NCBI GenBank assembly: GCA_003024175.1
Contig: MDYQ01000018.1
Location: forward strand, 1 to 64,000
Length of the DNA: 64,000 nucleotides
Direction: 5' to 3'
From: Planoprotostelium fungivorum
Lineage: Eukaryota > Evosea > Variosea > Cavosteliida > Cavosteliaceae
In this document: piece by piece, positions 35,966-47,024 of the stretch
How the letters are laid out: each line of letters starts with the position of its first letter
Position numbering within the stretch: the stretch's first letter is position 1
Notes under the pieces: generated by a model
Databases searched by the model: none
What the model was told of the DNA's origin: nothing
The model's input: the letters and a program-made list of their open reading frames with translations, nothing else
Position numbers and translations under genes: made by a program

Positions 35966-37801
35966 ATGGATGGTGATTCGATGATCATGGAGCAAGAGAC
36001 TCCTTCAATCGGTACGATTGACGAGCAGTCTTTATTCGCGTTGATCAAAGGTTCCCTAAGATCTAGACCACATCATGTTATCACATCACTGTCGCAAGTT
36101 CTTTTGCGAGCAGATGGTGAGTCCTTCCTTTCCTTTAGAGGATGACCTTGCATCAGAGCGACAGATTGAAATGCTCTCTAAAGTACTTTTTGAACAACCA
36201 GAGACACAGAAGGTAACATCTTGTGCGTGATTGTCTGACAAACTGAAGGATAAAGTTGCTCCTCTCCGTCTAATCACACAATCCATCCTTCATACAGTGC
36301 CCATCTTGGCCTCTACCTTCGATGGCCTCGAAGATACAGTGATACATCGAGTGATTCACCCAAATGGAGAAGATGTCGATCATCCTCTATCTCAATTACA
36401 AAAGAAGATCGCACCTCTCGTCGAAGCTTTCATCATCGATCTCCTTCAGGTAAGACGTAACGTCTCATCTGTTATTAAGCCTAATCGATCAGACGAACAC
36501 AACTCCAGCATTCCACCACTCCGACACTTTTCGCCTTGCCATGGCACAAGCCTTCCAGTTTCTCGAGACAAGACATCCTCAGAAGGATCATCGCTTAGAC
36601 ATCGAATCTCTCATTTTCACGTCCCTCATCTTTCAACCCAAACGAAATTTGAAGAGAGCGGAGGTGACATCACACACACCATCATCACACCTCTCCACGC
36701 GATCATCCACTCAGATGACCGTGAACAGGGATTATTGAACGTCATACCAAGCCTTCTCTCCTTCTTAGTGGGAGCCAATCGGACTTTTGGAGTCAGGGCA
36801 CTGTCTACATATCTGAGGTACAATTCGAATCGAAATCTCAATCGATCGATCGCCAGACACTTGTTTCACGATCAGGTGAGGCAGAATGTAGAGGTCGATG
36901 AAATCAGATGATGACGTCGATCAGGTGGTCCTGACAGAAAATCCACATCTTGCACATATTCCAAGCGTATCTACATCTCTTTACTCGTGTCTGGTTTCTG
37001 CTAGTTTAGAATGGTTGGCTCCTGAAGGTGAAGATGTCATCTGCATCACGTCGCATCATCCACTCAAACATCTTCTCCGAAATCATCGTCACCACGCAAC
37101 ATCTCATCTCACTATTGTTCCACCACAACTCCCCACGACATCATCCGATGTCTCCATCCCATCCTCATCATCCTCCATCCCATCCACATCCTCTCATCAT
37201 CATCCATCTGATCTCCGCATCAGATCCCACGTCTAAACTCCCCTTCCATCCGAGAACGACCGATCGAATTTACTCGTTGGTAGCCCGCTGGGTCACCCAA
37301 GTCAACCCTTTCCTCTTACCTCCCGCTCAAGACCGACTCATGGATCGAAACATTCTCAAAACAGGTGAGAAGCCAACCTCTTCGTTCTTCTCACGAAGGG
37401 AGGTGTGTCTGCCTGTGTCTTAGGAGCGGCAGAAACGTGGCCGACCAATAGAGGGTGAAGAGAAGCAGCTCGTGGAAGCTCTTCGATTGAACGGGAACAG
37501 ATACCTGGTGGAAATCCACTCAGCCCTATTGGGTGCCTTCTTTCAGGTGTTGGAGGGAGAGCTGAAACCCAGCCAAGGTGATTTGGTGGCTCTGGTGAAC
37601 AAGTTACTCGGCAAGAGGGGAGAGCTGTCAGGAGCCGTCGACCATCTACTCGGAATCGTTCAGGTGCAGATTCGTCCTGACAGTTTGTGAATTAAGTCGA
37701 GACAGATCTTATATGGAGGACAAGTGCAGGGGGAGCTGTTGGATGTCTTAAAGAGGCTGCCGGCGGCATTATTGACCCCAGTGGTGCTGGGGAATAAATG
37801 A
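35966..37801 (+). CDS. Unrecognised alpha-helical protein
   Basis: First gene outside the palindrome. About ten short exons translate to a Leu-rich helical protein of roughly 480 residues: LFALIKGSLRSRPHHVITSL, APLRLITQSILHTVPILAST, TFRLAMAQAFQFLETRHPQ, VARWVTQVNPFLLPPAQDRL, ALLGAFFQVLEGELKPSQ, and a final VLKRLPAALLTPVVLGNK. The pattern resembles HEAT-like scaffolds, but I do not recognise a family. One join near 37370-37423 cannot be made in frame with a normal intron, so either a 21-base intron is used or there is an error there. A CGTTGTAGAT motif lies just upstream at 35903-35912. Confidence 0.6.
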
Positions 37802-37983
37802 TTCTTCTATTCTAGAACATCCCGCACCCGTCTGACGGATCTACCGAGATCTACTTCGTAAAACTGGAAGCGTGAGAATTGAACCTAAAATTGAAAAGGC
37901 AGGCTAAGGCTGGTTCTTGTTCATCTATTCCAAGCGACTGTATCAACAGTGGGGGTGGATAGCTTCCTCTCATCTTGGACGTT

Positions 37984-40632
37984 ATGGCCGCCGAGACTTA
38001 CACTCGGTCACGTCACGAAGATGGCTGGGTCAATTCCCTATTCAAGAAGAGATCGGATCATCACGCGAGATCGTTCAGTCAGCCAGCCCCATATATTCGC
38101 ACGAGTTTACCAGAACCGACGCACACGGCAGAGATGGAGAGGCCATCGACAGCAGGATCCAGCTTCTTTTCACCGCCTTCACCTTCTTCTCCGAGATTCT
38201 CTCTCAGGAGGACATCTCACTCCACATCGCAATCAGAACCTGGTAGTCCAGCGAAGAGCTCTCTTTTGAAGCCCAGATTGACGGAGCTACATGAGGCCGT
38301 CAAGTGTATGGATACGAGAAAGGTTAAGAAGCTTTTATCCAAGAAGAAGACCAGAGTGATGCTAACAGAAGTCGATGACAAAGGACTCACGCCCATTCTG
38401 TGGGCGACAAAGAGAGACGACCTCGCGATGCTTTCTATACTCCTCGAAGCCGCCACGAAAATCAACTTGAATCAGAAATACGAAGAGGGGATGTCTTTAG
38501 CACATCTTTTGGTCATACACAGCAACGAGAGGACATTACATGTGATGCTCCAATCAACACTCGTGGACTGGCAAGCTACGACCGACAGACTCGAAACGCC
38601 GCTCCACACCTTCGCAGAGAAATTCAACGGCACCAATCCATCTCAGACGTTCGAGTTCTGGCTGAAACGAAGCACGGATTTGGAACCTGTGGATTTACTG
38701 GGCGAGACACCTCTCCACAAATCACTCCGCAATCAGAGACACATCATCACCAACATCCTCTTAGTGGCCGGCGTCAACGTGAATCCTCAGAACAAAATGG
38801 GTGAAACACCGCTTCATCAAGCTATTCGCTTGGGGAAGGTAGAGAGTGTCAAACTCCTCGTGAGATCGGGTGCCCTATGCAGTCTGGAGGACAAGTATGG
38901 CTTTACCCCTCTATCTCTATCCAACACAGCCGAGCCAGAGATTCAGAAGACTATCTCTGCTGCCGTAGGTGAGTGCTGCGACCGATCGTAACACTTGTGT
39001 GACATCACGCAGACGTCTGTACATGGCTGAGAGATGTGGGGATGTCAGAGTACCAACTTTTGTTTCTGAAGGAAGATATACGAGTGGACATGCTTAGCAC
39101 GGTAGACGAAGGTTTCCTCAAGAGACTCGGTGTCGAAGTGGTGAGGTCTCTCCGCTTCATCTCCGCCTGACTCGATCAGGCCGGCCACCGTCTGCGGATG
39201 CTGCAAGCGGTCAGCTCCAGATCAGTCCCTTCTTCTCCCAGATATTCTGCACAATCGAGGTCTTCCCCGAAAAATCCACTGTCTATGTCAAGTACGTCGG
39301 TACAATTGAACGCGAACTCCAACAAGGAAGCTTCCAGACTCTCTCTACCTCCTGCGGTAAGTCTCTGAGGATGATCATCTCGTTCCATCTCGTGTTGATG
39401 ATCAGCTGAACAAGATAGGCGTTTAAGGGAATTAAGGTCGGACGGGCCAATTCACTGGTCAACATGAAACTACAACAAGCCATATCTAGTTTCACTCATC
39501 TGAAGCACCATCAAGACTGGCTCATCGACGAAGAAGATCTCGAAGTCATCGAGAAGATCGGCATGGGCTCCCAGGGGAAGGTGAATCGATGTCGCGCCAG
39601 AATGAGCCACTCATCACACCACGCAGGTCTACAAGGGACTGTACAGAGGAGAAGTAGAGATCGCCATCAAAACGATAAAGGGGGCAGATTCTTCTTCGGA
39701 TGCTCTGAAGAAAGAGATCGAGATCATCAGCAGCATTCAAGATCCCAACATTGTCAGGTTCTATGGAATGACATTCGAACCATATACGGCTATTGTGCGT
39801 CGAACTTCATTATGATGTCATCTGACGTATGTTCAGATCATGGAATACTGCGGCCGAGGGAGTCTCTACAACGTCATGCAGAAACCTGAAAGTTTCGGCT
39901 GGGTAAAATTGCTTCGGTTTTCCAAACAGATGGCCAAGGGTATGACGACACTTCACTCCTTCGAGCCACCTATTGTACATAGAGATGTCAAGAGTTTGAA
40001 TCTACTGGTGAGATGTCGACGTCGATCGCTCTTTGGTTGAACTGGGCTGACCAGAATAGGTGACGGAAGATTGGGACTTGAAAGTGTCCGATTTTGGACT
40101 GTCACGCTTCAAGACGGAAGATAATCTAGAAACTCTCAGACAATTACGAGGCACCCCCCAGTACTGCGCTCCGGTATGTTGTGGAAATGCTCGTGATATC
40201 ACTCACTCTCCACAGGAATTAGTCTTGGGCATGAATTGTACCACGCAATCAGACGTCTACGGAATGGGCATCGTGTTGTGGGAGATGGTCAACACGGTCA
40301 TCACTCGCAATTACCAGCGGCCGTTCGCGGAATATGCCGAGCTGGTCTACGACTTTCAGATTCTCATGCAGGCCGCCAACGCCGGAAAGAGGCCCACGAT
40401 ACCCCCCACGACTCCAGAGTCACTCGTGACCCTTATGTCCAAGTGTTTGGACTCGAAACCGGAAAATCGGCCGACGTCGAGTGAGCTCCTTGACTGCCTG
40501 AGGCTCGTCGAAGAAGACTATGCGACAGACCCCGACGCTTGGGAGGCAAAGAGGGAGATGAAACTCATTCGTGGAACGAGCGGGACTTCATTAGATTCGG
40601 ACTCCTCTTTAGAGATGCTGAACAGCGAGTGA
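37984..40632 (+). CDS. Ankyrin-SAM-TKL protein kinase
   Basis: A long first exon (37984-38967) encodes a Ser/Pro-rich head and about five ankyrin repeats (GLTPILWATKRDDLAML, GETPLHKSLRNQRHIIT, GETPLHQAIRLGKVESVKLL, GFTPLSLS). Next come a SAM domain (VCTWLRDVGMSEYQLLF, FLKRLGVEV), a Ser-rich linker, and a kinase domain: IGMGSQGKV glycine loop, IAIKTIK lysine, EIEIISS glutamate, VHRDVKSLNLL, VSDFGLSRF, GTPQYCAPELVLG. All catalytic residues are present and the order is that of amoebozoan tyrosine-kinase-like enzymes. It probably signals through SAM- or ankyrin-mediated complexes. The intron before IMEYCGRGSL starts GTGCGT. Confidence 0.88.
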
Positions 40633-40873
40633 TGTATAGAATAGATTGTGAGAGTTTTGGGTTTGTCCTGGTGTATTATCCATTGTAGATCGGAGATTTT
40701 TGTCTGTCTGCGTTTTCAACACGTGTCGACTCAAAGAGCGATCCGCGTGTATCATTCGCTGATAGGTGAGATCATGCTGTCTTGTCTTCGTTCTCCTTTG
40801 TCTGTGAACCATCCTGTTACCGCTTGATCTCATATACCTGATGGTGTCGGGCAGGTTCAAAGAAGACGACGTA

Positions 40874-41053
40874 ATGCAACAGCAGAGCTTCCTCGTCATT
40901 CTCCTCCTCTTCCTCTTCTCGCTCGTCACACCCGTCTACGCTGCCAAGTGGAACGCCGGTGACACGATTGCCCTCCTCCTCGGTCTCCTGATCGGATTTC
41001 TCGCTCTGTGCGCTGGTCTCGGTTGGTACGCTAGAAGAAGCGGAGCCGCTTAA
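40874..41053 (+). CDS. Small secreted or membrane protein, 59 aa
   Basis: Uninterrupted frame from MQQQSFLVILLLFLFSLVTP. It has a signal peptide ending near VYA, a short ectodomain KWNAGDT, a second hydrophobic segment ALLLGLLIGFLALCAGL, and a tail GWYARRSGAA. This looks like a tiny type I membrane protein. An in-frame start at 40841 would add 11 residues. No family recognised. Confidence 0.5.
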   Translation: MQQQSFLVILLLFLFSLVTPVYAAKWNAGDTIALLLGLLIGFLALCAGLGWYARRSGAA

Positions 41054-41475
41054 GAGGTGACGTCGTAGTCCACCTTTTCTACCTAGATCGTCTCGCATGG
41101 ATAATGACTGATGTACAACAGATGAATGAAAATAATATTAGAATCGGTGTATAGGTGTCACACCACCATATAAATCTTTTTTATGTGCACAGAGACCTTC
41201 CATTCACTTGATCATTCCTCGAAAGAATTCGCGATCCATTTTTCTCTTCTTGTCACGTCATCGCAGACTTTGAAAATTTGGAAGTGGGCCAAAGAACCAC
41301 CTCTGTCTCCTCTCATCGTCTATAGCTATCTCAATGGGTGAATTGGATCGTTTTCGAGACGTTTGGGCTGCTGGACAATAAAAAGATTATAAATTTAGCC
41401 GTTAAGGTTTTGAGGCGGGTAAGCACGAAGAAACATTTTCAAACCGACAGGGGATCACAAACAGTCATCTCCATC
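41054..41475. other. Intergenic stretch, no gene seen
   Basis: About 420 bases, A/T-richer than the genes. The frame of the next gene is open backwards to 41338, but nothing in that extension looks conserved. It probably holds the 3' end of the small gene and the promoter of the next one. Confidence 0.4.
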
Positions 41476-42760
41476 ATGGCTTTGGACTCTCATCTGCGTC
41501 TGAAGACAGACAGCCCCGCTCGTAAGATAGACCTAGAGACATACGAGAGACAGAAGGAGGCATTCACGAGACAACAGGTCGGTCTCTTGGCCGATACCAT
41601 CCGCAGGAACCCCAAAGTGGCGAAAGATGCAGCTCACTTCCAGACACAACATCTTGAAGCGGTGAAGAGGGAGGTCTTCCTCCGTTTTGCCATTCTCGGT
41701 GCATTCGGCGTTTATCTGATCTATCTGGCTCGCATTGTGTCCTTCCCTTTCACTCACGAGGACGTCCAATACCACGAATTCTCTCTGCACCTTCATCAGA
41801 GGCTTCCAGAGTTTCTGTGCGAAAGCAACAGTTTCACGAGATTCTTGAACCAATTACCCACCGTCTTTGGTTTCGCATCGTTCATCTTCATTATCTTGGT
41901 CCTCAAGCAGGTGAGACATCAACAGTTTGCAATCGTCACCATTCCGGATCATATCACCATATCTCAGATCTGATCATATCAACAGTATCTCAAGAACAAA
42001 TCTATCGAGACCCGAGTTTCCGTGGCCGAACAGGTGCTCGATCAACCGTTCCATCCTCTCACCTTCCATAGAGCCTCAAGATCGTCGTCGATAATCTCTT
42101 CCCCCTCAGCATCATCTGCGTTCTCACCCTCGCATCTCTCTTCACCTTCACTCATACGACCGAATACGATGCCCAAGGCAAGGCCCACCGCTGCGTCCAC
42201 CTTCCAACCAACGAGATCGAGTCCACTCTCCTCCCATCTCTGCGAAACTTCTTCTCTGGAGTCTATTCCCTCGTTCTCAAGCAGTTAGTCAGCCATCCCA
42301 GGTCATATCATCATATCCAAATCACCATCCACTCATGTCATTTCAGATTCACACCCGATGTCTTCAACCACACTTGGATCCTCTTTGGAACCATCGCCTC
42401 CCTCTACGCCGTCTGGCTGCAGATCTACTCTCTCATCCACTACAAGAACCAGAACCACTGGCTCGCCACCGTTCTCTTCGGACTCTCCATCTGTTACATC
42501 CAACTCAACGGTGAGACGTCTACATCCCTTCTTTTAGACGATGTCTGATGATGGTGACAGGATGGCACACCGTTGTGGCAGGAGAATTTCTGGCTATCTC
42601 TTTTGTCTTCACTCGGGCCATTTCGGCTGGTGTTCGTTATCTCATGCTGGAGAGAAGTCAAAGGAAGTACGTGAAGACTTCTCAGGAGCACAGACGTGTG
42701 ACGATCGAACCCAACAGCGAGGACGAGGCCATCGATGAGGACGATGACAATGGTTATTAA
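41476..42760 (+). CDS. Uncharacterised polytopic membrane protein
   Basis: Five exons or so splice to about 350 residues: MALDSHLRLKTDSPARKIDL, a charged helix, then membrane segments FAILGAFGVYLIYLA, VFGFASFIFIILVL, PLSIICVLTLASLFTF, WILFGTIASLYAVWLQI, and WLATVLFGLSICYIQL, ending in an acidic tail (NSEDEAIDEDDDNGY) on the cytosolic side. The gene ends 200 bases from the convergent TACO1 gene. I do not recognise the family. Confidence 0.68.
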
Positions 42761-42959
42761 ATCTTTTTTATTACGAAGTCGTTCTGATCGTGCATCGATG
42801 ATGTCTCTCCATCGTGCGGAGATGTAGTGTGGATGATGAAGGACGGTGATGGATGACTTGAATGAGTGACGATGAGTTTCTTTTTTTTATTCTCACGATT
42901 CGATCTGGTAATTGTGAAAGACCTGCAATCATCAACAAGTCTGTCATCTGATGATCGAA

Positions 42960-44028
42960 TCAGCCCATCATTACCTCCTGCACGTCTTCATCATCGTTCA
43001 ACAATTGGATGAGCCTCGTGATCTGATCCTTCTCGTCTCCAGAGACCTCCGTGCTATCGCCGGTGGACTCGAAGATGAGCTGGGCCGTATCACACTTGTA
43101 ACCTTTGCCTTCGATATACTTCTTAAAATTTCCCAGTTCCTCTCGTGGACACAAGACCTGATGACATCACGTGTTGATGGAAGATGGAAGTGACGATGAT
43201 GTCACCTGCACTTCGGCCTGTGTTTTATCTTGCCAATTGAATTGGACATCATCAGCACCGCCCTCCATCACATCTTCCATTACTTGTTCTTCTGATCTCC
43301 CATCGTTTCCAAAGAGAAAGAGGGACTTTCTCTCGAACGCCCAACCGACAGAACCGGTTGCACCTAGAGATCCACTGCGATGGTGAGACGATGAGAAGAT
43401 GTTATCGTGGACACCCGTTGTTGGCGAAGATGAACTTGAGATTGTTCGATGTGCGATTCTTATTGTCGGTTAGAGCCTCTACGATGATGGAGCCACCATT
43501 GGGTCCCTGGTGATGAGGTCAAGGTTGATCTGGTCGACGAAGGTGAGACGGAGAGGATACAACTCCTTCGTATGTGCAAGCATCATATAGAGGAGAGTTT
43601 TTGTCTGCAGATGATTTCGTCAATATGGCCTCGATATTCTTATTTGGAAAATTGCATTGCCGGGCCTGTTTCAGTATTTAGATTCAAATGCACAAAGTGT
43701 GCAGACCTTCATCAGAGCAGATGCCAAAGTTAGATTGATGACAGGATCCGTACCTCCCACTGATGATGGTGAGGACATTGTGATTCGACATCTACATCAG
43801 ATAGAATGATTAGGGCTCACAACGAATGGCAGTGAGGAGACTCTTCGAAACTTTTGCAAAGACGGACATCTTGGCTCGATCATTTCGATCCTTCTTGTGT
43901 TTGATGTTGTTGAAATGAGAGTGACCCGCTCTGAGACCACTCCATACTGAGAAACTTCTGTTTACATTGGCAGATGGAGAGACCTCTATCGTTGGTCGAA
44001 GCAAGCTTCGGGTTGCGATGCTGATCAT
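42960..44028 (-). CDS. TACO1: Mitochondrial translational activator, TACO1/YebC family
   Basis: Minus-strand gene of about seven exons. The N-terminus [18 protein letters not shown] is a likely mitochondrial presequence. Then comes the YebC signature [28 protein letters not shown]-like helix, [54 protein letters not shown] and the C-terminal [13 protein letters not shown] followed by a Glu-rich end. TACO1 helps translation of COX1 at polyproline stretches. The start is about 80 bases from the divergent CX9C gene, which also looks mitochondrial; shared regulation of the pair is plausible. Confidence 0.85.
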
Positions 44029-44109
44029 CTGGGGTGGGTCTTCATATGAATGTAATCCGCCAGAATTTTTTGATATTTTTATGGATGTTTTATTTGATAT
44101 AGAACAGAA

Positions 44110-44292
44110 ATGACTGCAGCACAGAAGTGTAAGGATCTGATGAATGAAATGAGCCAATGTGTTGACCATGATGATGCATTCTTAAGATGTAACGTTATAT
44201 ACAGGAGAATTCAGGCAGGTATCCCTCCTTCACCCATAGAGGTGGCCCGATTAGGTCGAAGATACGCAGCACAATCCTCTCAGCATCCTTAA
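44110..44292 (+). CDS. Small CX9C protein, 60 aa
   Basis: Uninterrupted frame MTAAQKCKDLMNEMSQC, with cysteines spaced C-X9-C-X9-C at residues 7, 17 and 27 and none later. Proteins with CX9C motifs are usually imported into the mitochondrial intermembrane space by Mia40, but they normally have four cysteines in two pairs; three in one run is atypical. The neighbour on the other strand is mitochondrial, which supports this reading weakly. Confidence 0.55.
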   Translation: MTAAQKCKDLMNEMSQCVDHDDAFLRCNVIYRRIQAGIPPSPIEVARLGRRYAAQSSQHP

Positions 44293-44375
44293 AGGGTTTC
44301 ACTCCTGTTTGTCGTTGTACATCGTTCCTGTCACGCGGTATGAAACAAATCCGATTATTTTACAGAGCCAACTCG

Positions 44376-46438
44376 ATGTTGAGCACGAGGGGCCTTTGTT
44401 TCTTGGCGCTGCTGTCCATCTCCTTCGCGGTCAGTGATTTTGTCGTCCCCAAGCACATCACTACAGAGGGGGCAAAGACATGCTGGATGTGCGAGGCCAC
44501 GGTAGGGGCGGCTCTCAAAGCGGTCAGCCTTGGTGGTGATTTCATGGGCACTCTCCATTACATCTGCAACATCGTCCCCTCCGCTGAGAGAACTAAGGTG
44601 ATGATACATTCCATCTTCCTCGTCGGAATGATGTATCACATCACATTCCATTTTCCACATTCCAACTTTCGATCAGTGCGAACAACTGGCATTGGTCGTT
44701 TCGAAATACGGAAAGGACCTACCTTATCTCATCGCGAGAGAGGGTTACGATGCCAAGACCGTCTGCACGTGAGGAGGTGACCATCCTGTCCGCATGCATT
44801 GACTGTCCACAGTATGTTCTCCATCTGTAAGCAGTCCTGCTGCACACAGAATCAACCGGAACAAGTCCATCTCGCTCTCGCTGGAGATGGAACAAACTCT
44901 ATGGTCGCCATGTGGGTCACGATGAACCCGGACACCTCCATCGTCAAGTGGGGAGTATCTCTGGACCTCCTCGATGTGAACGTGCTCGGAAACTCTACGG
45001 TGAGGCGGAATCTGGGCGTGAGATGATGTGATCTGATGTCTTTAGACATACACTTCTGGTGGGTGGTCGGGAAGGATCCACAGAGCTGTCATGACGAATC
45101 TGAAGCCCAACACCAAGTACTATTACCAAGTCGGCGGCGCAGCCGCAGGTTTCAGCGAGGTGACGCATCTGCGAACTACTCGAACTGACTCACACAGGTC
45201 TACTCCTTCTACACGACTCCCTCGCGTGATGTCTACCGCTTCGGTGATCTCTCCTCTAACTCTAACGTTTCTCATCTGATCAGCTGTCATCGGCGATATG
45301 GGTGTAGATCCAGAGGCTGAGCCCACCATCAACTCTCTCACTGGCATCGTCAATTCCTCTTCCATCGACGTGTTGATCCACAACGGTGACATCTCTTATG
45401 CAGGTGAGGAGTTTCTTCTCGGAGGAGGTGTGACTCGTTGTAGATGGATTCCAACACCGTTGGGACGCTTATTTCCGCAGGATGCAGACGGGTGAAGGAG
45501 GATAATGAATTTTCATCGAAATTTACTCGTACAGTTCTTGGAAATATCCCGTACATGGTCTGTCCAGGTAATCACGAGATCAACTTCGTCAACATGATCG
45601 GACTCTTTGGCTACCGCTATCGGTAAGTCCATCTACAACGTTGTAGAGGCTCACTCGAATAGCTTCTCCATGCCCGGCGTCGAGAGTGGATCGAACAGTA
45701 ACAATTATTATTCTTGGAATTACGGTCCCGTTCACTTCATCGCCCTTAACTCGGAATCAACGGAAGATCTACCCGCGGTGGGAAAGTGAGATGACGTCAT
45801 CACGATCTACAACGAGCCACGACTGACTGGGGCAGTGATCAGATCAAATGGCTGAGAGCAGATCTGAAGTCGGTGAATCGTCAGGAGAGACCTTGGGTGG
45901 TAGTTTATCTGCACAGACCTCTCTACTGCAGCAACGATGGTGTGGCTCGTTGTAGAGGATGATGACACCTAACAAGCACAGATATCGCCTGCAAGGGACA
46001 AGCCCAACAGTTGAGAGATGCATTGGAGGATGTCTTCTACAATGGAACTGTAGATCTCGTCATTCAAGCACACAAGCACGGTACACCATCATGATCACCA
46101 TCATCATCTGACACATGAACAGCCTACGAGCGCACAGCCCCCGTCTATAAGAACCAGATGAAGAAGGGAGCACCGGTATATATCGTCAACGGTGTCGGTG
46201 GCAACAGAGAAGGCACCATCGGCTTCCCCCCCGTCACACCCGATTGGTCTCTGAGGAGAGTGGTGGACTGGGGCTACGCTCTCTTAGACGCTTCTTCCTC
46301 GAAATTGTCTATCAGGTGATGAATGACCTAATCAGACGATCATATCACATCACAACACATCAGAAGCTGAAGAATTTGAACAGATTCTTGACGAGCTCTG
46401 ATAATCTGGTGAAAGACACTGTAACTCTCGAAAAGTGA
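44376..46438 (+). CDS. Purple acid phosphatase with saposin B domain
   Basis: About a dozen exons. A signal peptide (MLSTRGLCFLALLSISFA) is followed by a saposin-B-like domain (CWMCEATVGAAL, CNIVPSAERTKCEQL, VCTMFSICKQSCC), then a fibronectin-like domain (WVTMNPDTSIVKWG, LKPNTKYYYQVGG) and a metallophosphatase: VIGDMG, HNGDISYADG, CPGNHE, RFSMPG, YYSWNYGPVHFIALNSE, VYLHRPLYC, QAHKHAYER and NGVGGNREG. All iron/zinc ligands of the PAP fold are visible. It is presumably secreted or lysosomal and dephosphorylates phosphoesters. The intron at 45624-45669 contains a 16-base self-complementary motif. Confidence 0.87.
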
Positions 46439-46533
46439 TAAAGGGTCACATAGATTTTTATTCTGTTGTGGATTTCGTTTTCGATTCAAATTTCGTTTCA
46501 CGTGACCAGCAACACACGCAAGACTTCAACATC

Positions 46534-46880
46534 ATGGCTGCTCTCTTCAAAATCGGTGTGGGCGTCAATTTCTTGCTCACAGCTTACCTCGTTGGTCGCA
46601 TTGAACAGATCCATCAGGTGCAGTGTATACGTAGAGAGGCCATCTCATTCTGATATCAATTCAGAATCAAGAGAAGACGTTCGAGAAAGTGAACGAAGGA
46701 GTCGATCGCATCAACGAGAGTCTGATGAGAATCGATCTCAGACAAAATGAGACGACGGGGTATTTCGAAAAAGTGAGCCAAAGAGTAGAGAAACTGGAGT
46801 CACTTGAGAAGAAAGGTGAATCACTTTCGATTGATAGATCTGTATGTTGATCTGACGATGTCGCAGAGAAGAAGAAGTAA
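46534..46880 (+). CDS. Small coiled-coil membrane-anchored protein
   Basis: Three exons give about 82 residues. An N-terminal hydrophobic segment (FKIGVGVNFLLTAYLVG) is followed by a charged helix (KVNEGVDRINESLMRID, VSQRVEKLESLEKK) with heptad spacing and a lysine tail EKKK. The last intron is 46802-46866. It looks like a signal-anchored small coiled coil. The family is not recognised. Confidence 0.5.
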
Positions 46881-47024
46881 ACATTTGAAGATACTCACGC
46901 AGCAATCGCAGCAATCTATGAATAAACGAACGTTCGCAGTGTCTTCGATCAAATCATGAAGAGCTATCGAGTCAAGGGTGCCTACAATTTGCGTCCATTT
47001 CGCAGAATTCAGTCATTGTAATAC

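Noticed and set aside
41338-41475. Upstream extension of the polytopic membrane protein frame.
   Set aside because: The extra 46 residues have no domain and the leader is A/T-rich; the methionine at 41476 is a better start.
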